A stretch of DNA of 64,000 bases from Lasiodiplodia sp. COLG20 (taxonomy: Eukaryota > Ascomycota > Dothideomycetes > Botryosphaeriales > Botryosphaeriaceae), in assembly GCA_009801085.1 (NCBI GenBank), contig VNWV01000006.1, positions 2,294,001 to 2,358,000 of the forward strand, in the 5' to 3' direction. Both the position numbers and the translations under genes were made by a program. A model generated the notes under the pieces. The model was given only the letters and a program-made list of their open reading frames with translations. It searched no databases and had not been told where the DNA came from. This document shows positions 59,897 to 64,000 of the stretch, piece after piece; within the stretch, counting starts at the first letter, position 1, and the number at the start of each line of letters is the position of its first letter.

Positions 59897-60084
59897 ATGA
59901 AGCTCTTCGCTTTTGCTGCTCTTGCCCTTGGTGTGTTTTCTTTTCTTTTCCCGAGAATGTGCACGATGAACTGACATTCTGTTTCATAGCGGCCATCGCC
60001 ATGGCTTCTCCAGTCGAGCTCGAGGAGCGCGACCCCCGGCCATGCTGCTGGGAGGTCACTGAGGATTGCAACCTCATCTGTTAA
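59897..60084 (+). CDS. 42-residue secreted peptide precursor with CC-C-C core
   Basis: Exons 59897-59930 and 59990-60084 (intron 59 bp, gtgtgt...tag, phase 1) give only 42 aa, too short for usual gene calling. Signal peptide MKLFAFAALALAAIAMA, a short pro-region SPVELEER, then the core DPRPCCWEVTEDCNLIC ending at the stop. The four Cys (CC-x6-C-x3-C) could form two disulfides; LEER before the core suggests processing at Arg. The intron falls inside the signal peptide, as in many fungal secreted-peptide genes. The leader (ccaacggtcacgccacatcaactatcaacaccatcatc) looks like a normal fungal 5' UTR. Function unknown; a secreted effector, antimicrobial or signalling peptide is possible. Confidence 0.75.
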
Positions 60085-61902
60085 TTCGGCCATGTGGAGG
60101 GGTTGATCTGGCATCCCGAGCTTGATTGCGATTTCTCAAGACTCTAGCCGCAATACACGTCAAACAAGAGGCTTCGGGCTGTCGGTGCTAAATATCATTC
60201 TGGTCGACTGTGGAGGAGATTTGCGGCAACATTATGGAAGTTACGGGCTGTTCATAGTCAATTCTCCAATTCATTGTCCTCCTAGCTACTCCTAAACTGC
60301 TGAGCTTTCCGACTATTGTATGAATGCAACCAATCCCTGCCAGCCGCGACGCTCCAAAACACATCAAATGATCGCCAGAAGTGATAAAAGTCATAGTTGG
60401 AAAGAGCTTCATGCCGAAAGCTCCTGCAAAGAACGGAGAGCTCACGAAGTGCACAGCAAGGGAATCTTGCAGGAGAAAGAATGCCGCAGAGAGAATGCAT
60501 TCCAGCAAACGAAAGCGCCAAGGGAAGCGGCGCTTCGTGAAAACAGGGCAGGGAATAATGTTGGGACATGGTACGATCCCAGTAGAGCAGGCCAACTTGA
60601 TTACATAACAACAACCCGATAGGACCACAGACTTTGCGACTACAAATCCACCCTATGACGGAGCCAGAGTAAATTGCAGTCAAGAAGGCCAACTGGAGTC
60701 AATGCCGCTCGCTGTCAATGGAGTAAAAGAAATCAGGCATTTATTACAAAATTTTGCATTGGTATACGGTTTGTAGTGCTATCGAGAGTGGTAGAGATTA
60801 GAGTCATCTCTGATGGTGGAGTTCTTAGCTTGTGTCATCTGCGATCGGCAGCGGGAAGCGTTCCGTGTGTATTATTCAGCCAATTATACGCGCTCGTATC
60901 CCATCGGTACGATTAGGACAGCTGAAGTAATGTGGGTACCGATATCGGTGTAGAGATCGATGAAGAAGGTGGAGACTGGATGCTGCATTTTGTCTTGTGG
61001 TATTGAGCCTAATCGTAGGCCTCGTACCTTTTCTTCTCGTTAGGAAAACATTTAAATACATGTTTATTGATCTTTTGCTCAGAATCACTACAGTAAAGTG
61101 ATCCGTAAAGAGCTTGCATGGTGCAGCCCGTAGGGCCGGACATTTGCATTTGCCGACGATGGCGAATTGAGCATTGGCCAGGGCTTCGTCGGCTAATCAC
61201 GATGGCATCGTCAAGGATTACACATCACAGCTTGGGTAGAGCTGTGCGGCCCAGCCCGTACTGCCACTACCAGCTCTGCATTCTTGTCCAAGCTTAGGAA
61301 AAGTGGCATATTCCCCGATCTCATTGAAAATACATGAGTTCATTACGATTCGCTAAGTGGAAGCATTTGTTTCCATCAGAATGAAATACACGAAGCCGAT
61401 GTTGCGAATGCCAGAGTACATTGTTCTTGTAGCCAATCAGAACCTCCGCACGCCGCAATTGCCCGGCGATTGTGTTCCAGCAACAACCATGCACGCCCCA
61501 GCAATCACCACCATCCTCCTAAGCTCCTTCCTCGATACCATAGCCATCCCGATCTTCAGCAAAGTTTGACCGGCCGGCTCTCGGCCTGTCTGCCGTTCTA
61601 ATTCCTGCACCAACACCATTTACGTTCATCCGGCAGAGGCGCAACACATGCATTCTCAATAAAATCGTTTACACGTGCAGACGTCATTGGTGTCTATTAC
61701 ACAATGCTACAAACTATGCTCCTGAGACTAGTGTAGTACCATTGTTTACATTTACTATCAGGTTGTTCATGAAGGGTATGACGAGGAAATGACTGAGAGG
61801 CTACTTGTATGAAGAAGAACCATTTAAAGAGATTGAAAATCCATTTGCGCAACGGATGGGCCAGCAGATGTCATAGCTACGTCGCGGCGCTCAGTGATCG
61901 GC
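60085..61902. other. Gene-poor intergenic region with dispersed-repeat copy 3
   Basis: The repeat occupies about 61320-61670. Overlapping ORFs at 60188-60692 (both strands) have no recognisable protein features, and no other element is seen. Confidence 0.5.
61320..61670 (+). repeat. Dispersed repeat, copy 3
   Basis: Aligns by eye with copy 2 over its whole length and with copy 1 (opposite strand) over about 240 bp; shared with copy 1 is gcgaatgccagagtacatt (there gcgaatgacagagtacatt). It begins near ggcatattccccgatctcattga and fades after caccaacacc. No ORF is conserved among the copies. Confidence 0.8.
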
Positions 61903-62479
61903 TCACTCGAGCCTCACTTCACCTTCAGTTATGACTCCATTGCCATCTTTGTCGTGTCTGTGACCCTGTCAGAAAGTCTGGCCCTGAAAATACGCAACTT
62001 TCAAATTTAGAATAGAATTACTTACTCCGCAAACCAATTAATGTATATCTGGTTATCATAGCTAGCATCCATATAATCCAGATACTCTAACAGAGTCACA
62101 TTCCCGGAGTGGTCGGTATCAGCCACAGCGAAGGCGTCATCGGTCATATAGGGAGGGTCAGGCTGATCGATGGAGGAACCATCAGCCTTTCTGCAACCTA
62201 CAACGACATCTAAGCATCAGCGTATTTACGAAAGCAGATCTGGAGAGAAGCAAGGCTTGGTCTCCGCGGCTGAGAAATTAGAGACAATATACCTTTCTTA
62301 CAGGCGCAGCAGAAGATGTTGCACTTGTTGACACCGCAGCATGGGGTCGATCTAGTGCCATCAGCGCAATCTCTCGGACCGCATGTTGGATCTCGGGCGT
62401 CGCAGGTAGGGTTGCAGCATGCTCCGAGGACTGCAGGAAGTACGGCAAGCGTGACGGAGATGATGTGGTAGAAGAGCAT
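61903..62479 (-). CDS. Small secreted Cys-rich EF-hand protein
   Basis: Exons 62479-62293, 62197-62026 and 61957-61903 give 137 aa; introns are 95 and 68 bp, GT-AG, phases 1 and 2. Signal peptide MLFYHIISVTLAVLPAVLGA. The first half is Cys-rich, with doublets (ACCNPTCDARDPTCG, TPCCGVNKCNIFCCACKKGC). The second half holds two EF-hand loops: DTDHSGNVTLLE and DKDGNGVITEGE. The third exon was placed by the acceptor after gtcacag (61958) because only that completes the second calcium loop. An extracellular calcium-binding Cys-rich protein of this size is unusual; I know no named family. An unspliced reading would end at about 62210 and lose both EF hands. Confidence 0.82.
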
Positions 62480-63300
62480 TTTCGAAAGTAAATTTGATCC
62501 TTTACAGGCGCAAGAAAGTTCGAGGGAGTCTTGGAGAGGTATAAGGCTGGATAATGATGGTTTAAGGAGAGTTTATGGTCATTTTATGAGACAGTTTGAT
62601 TATGCAGATATCCAGGTATTCAGCTGAAGCGGTGAAGAGTTGGTTGATTTCTTGCTGTTTGTTGTCACACGCCTCGAGTAAAAGTCGTTCTCACTTCAAA
62701 TATAGTGACTTTGTAGTAAACTTAGTTCAGCAATGTAGGATGTCGTCTTCTGATTGGCCATCTTTCCAATCCTGCAGTTGCCCATTCAGCGCTGAAATAA
62801 TGACTGATTCATCAAACTGTGCAACATAATCTTAAACAGACAAAAAAGTCCGTATGTGGGACGGGAGCAACATCACGAACGTGTGGTTGGCCATTGGAGC
62901 CTATAAGCAAAGATTTCACGATACGCTAGAATGCCAAAAATATTGAGGACATGCGCGATGCAGACGTGTCTCAGATGCTTGTACTCAGCCTTATTACCAG
63001 GCACAATCATTCGTGCTGCACCGCCGGCGGCGGGTCCCAACTGTACTAACTCGACGCAAGGCATGCAAACATCCTGGCCTCGCGGCGCAACCTGTTTGAA
63101 TAGTGGATTAGTTGGGTTATGTCGTACAGAATGTGTGGCGCAGCATCGTTTATGGCAAACTTGTTGGTTTGGTCGAAGAATATGATTGCGGAGCAACAGA
63201 CGACACTGTAAGATTTCCCAAGAGCATGCGATGCTTCTAAGTGACATAATCCTTCCGATACGTATTAATTGCACATTTACTCCTCCAAGCTCCCTAACAC
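62480..63300. other. Intergenic, between the EF-hand gene and the transposase relic
   Basis: About 0.8 kb with no supported gene; the ORFs at 62873-63307 and 62931-63185 overlap on opposite strands and have no features. Confidence 0.5.
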
Positions 63301-63742
63301 GGCACAACCCTGGGTTTCAAAGACGCCGCACAGCGGCCGGGAGGCCGCCTCACAATCAGAACTGATAAAGACTCGCATTTCCAACCATCAGAATAGCTCG
63401 CCAACCTCAATGTTCAGTACTATCAACCAGCTTGCAAAGGGTACGAAGGCCATAATGCACGAGGTAGCTCTTCTCCGCGTAGAGAACTTCTCACTTCGCA
63501 AGGCCAACGAAGCATTAAGCAAGCGCCGTCGGGTAAGGAAAACACGCGCGCGACATGGAAGATTACTTACTATACAGGATGTGCAGGACTTGTTGGATCA
63601 AAAAGACGTGGATGGGCAGATAGAGCAAGAAATGCACCAAAATGGTGGTCGTATAGGCGGGGCTCGTACGAACGTTCGACGCTGTAGAATTTGCGGCAAA
63701 CCCGGCCATAATGCGCGCACCTGTCAAAGGGCTGTAGAGTAG
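63300..63742 (+). pseudogene. C-terminal relic of a pogo/Tigger-like DDE transposase
   Basis: The frame open from 63269 reads, from about QPWVSKTPHSGRE on, like the C-terminal tail of fungal pogo-family (Fot1-like) transposases: LIKTRISNHQNSSPTS, QLAKGTKAIMHEVALLRVEN, the coiled coil LRKANEALSKRRR, LTIQDVQDLLDQKDVDGQ and the terminal zinc knuckle CRICGKPGHNARTC. The DNA-binding and DDE catalytic parts are absent upstream, where only unrelated DNA is seen, so this is a truncated copy and not an active element. The frame is still intact, suggesting a fairly recent truncation or domain retention. Ends of the original element and its terminal repeats are not visible. Confidence 0.8.
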
Positions 63743-64000
63743 TCTAGGCCATTAAATTAAAGTGAAACTGTAGTAGGTTTGCTCTGTTGTGGAAGAAAAA
63801 GCAGGACTTAATCGATAGGTGTTGGTGGAAAGTGGCCATCTGGCTTGCGTGGCCATCTCGCTTATGGAATACGTTATGGTATTGAACTCAAATTCAAATT
63901 CAAACTCAAAGTGCATAGTGTGGGACGGGCCGTAGACCTGATGACCTTTTAGTTAACTATATTTTAGACTTCCGACAGCATTTAGTCTCGAGTCAATTCA
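63743..64000. other. 3' flank of the transposase relic
   Basis: Contains a short tandem run of caaatt/caaact hexamers at about 63889-63910. No gene. Confidence 0.5.

Noticed and set aside
60188..60692. Overlapping frames on both strands
   Set aside because: Neither product shows domain, signal peptide or plausible splicing; opposite-strand overlap suggests chance.
1..64000. CRISPR arrays, rRNA or tRNA genes
   Set aside because: No regularly spaced direct repeats or conserved rRNA text were seen, and no convincing tRNA fold was found by eye; a tRNAscan run would be needed to exclude a tRNA.

Overview
The window is nuclear DNA of a filamentous ascomycete (Pezizomycotina). The signs are GC-rich genes with many short GT-AG introns (about 46-120 bp), ankyrin/NACHT STAND receptors, a HET-domain protein, an RTA1-family protein, an M43 secreted protease, KEX2-type precursors and a ferrichrome-type siderophore synthetase. 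I could not fix the genus. Gene models below were built by hand from reading frames, splice sites and phase consistency; no search was run.

Layout. 1-6.2 kb: a giant NACHT-ankyrin STAND protein (minus strand, running off the left edge). 6.7-8.9 kb: a ten-exon 14-TM-type MFS exporter. 8.9-12.2 kb: nothing convincing. 12.3-14.5 kb: a small beta-sandwich-like protein and a possibly frameshifted lectin-like gene. 14.6-19.2 kb: a second STAND protein with a SesB-like alpha/beta-hydrolase head, divergent from the ER glucosidase I gene at 19.4-22.1 kb. 23.8-30.2 kb: an RTA1-like membrane protein, a HET-domain protein and an M43 metalloprotease. 32.3 kb: an Asp/Cys-rich KEX2-processed precursor.

34.8-56.2 kb is the core of the window: a sidF-type hydroxyornithine acyltransferase and a sidH-type enoyl-CoA hydratase, divergently transcribed, then a 4694-residue SidC/NPS2-type NRPS with order A-T-C-A-T-C-A-T-C-T-C-T-C, then a cytochrome P450. 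SidF and SidH supply anhydromevalonyl groups and both end in the peroxisomal signal AKL, while the NRPS has the layout of ferrichrome (not fusarinine) synthetases. The combination predicts a ferrichrome carrying anhydromevalonyl groups (ferrirhodin/ferrirubin type). The NRPS promoter holds four ATCWGAT motifs within 82 bp, one of them a full ATCAGATAA next to a CCAAT box, as expected for SreA/HapX iron control.

56-64 kb is gene-poor. It holds three tiny secreted Cys-rich proteins (a two-module protein with a KR linker, a 42-residue CC-C-C peptide precursor and a Cys-rich EF-hand protein), two of three copies of a dispersed repeat, and the C-terminal relic of a pogo-like transposase. It resembles an effector-type accessory island.
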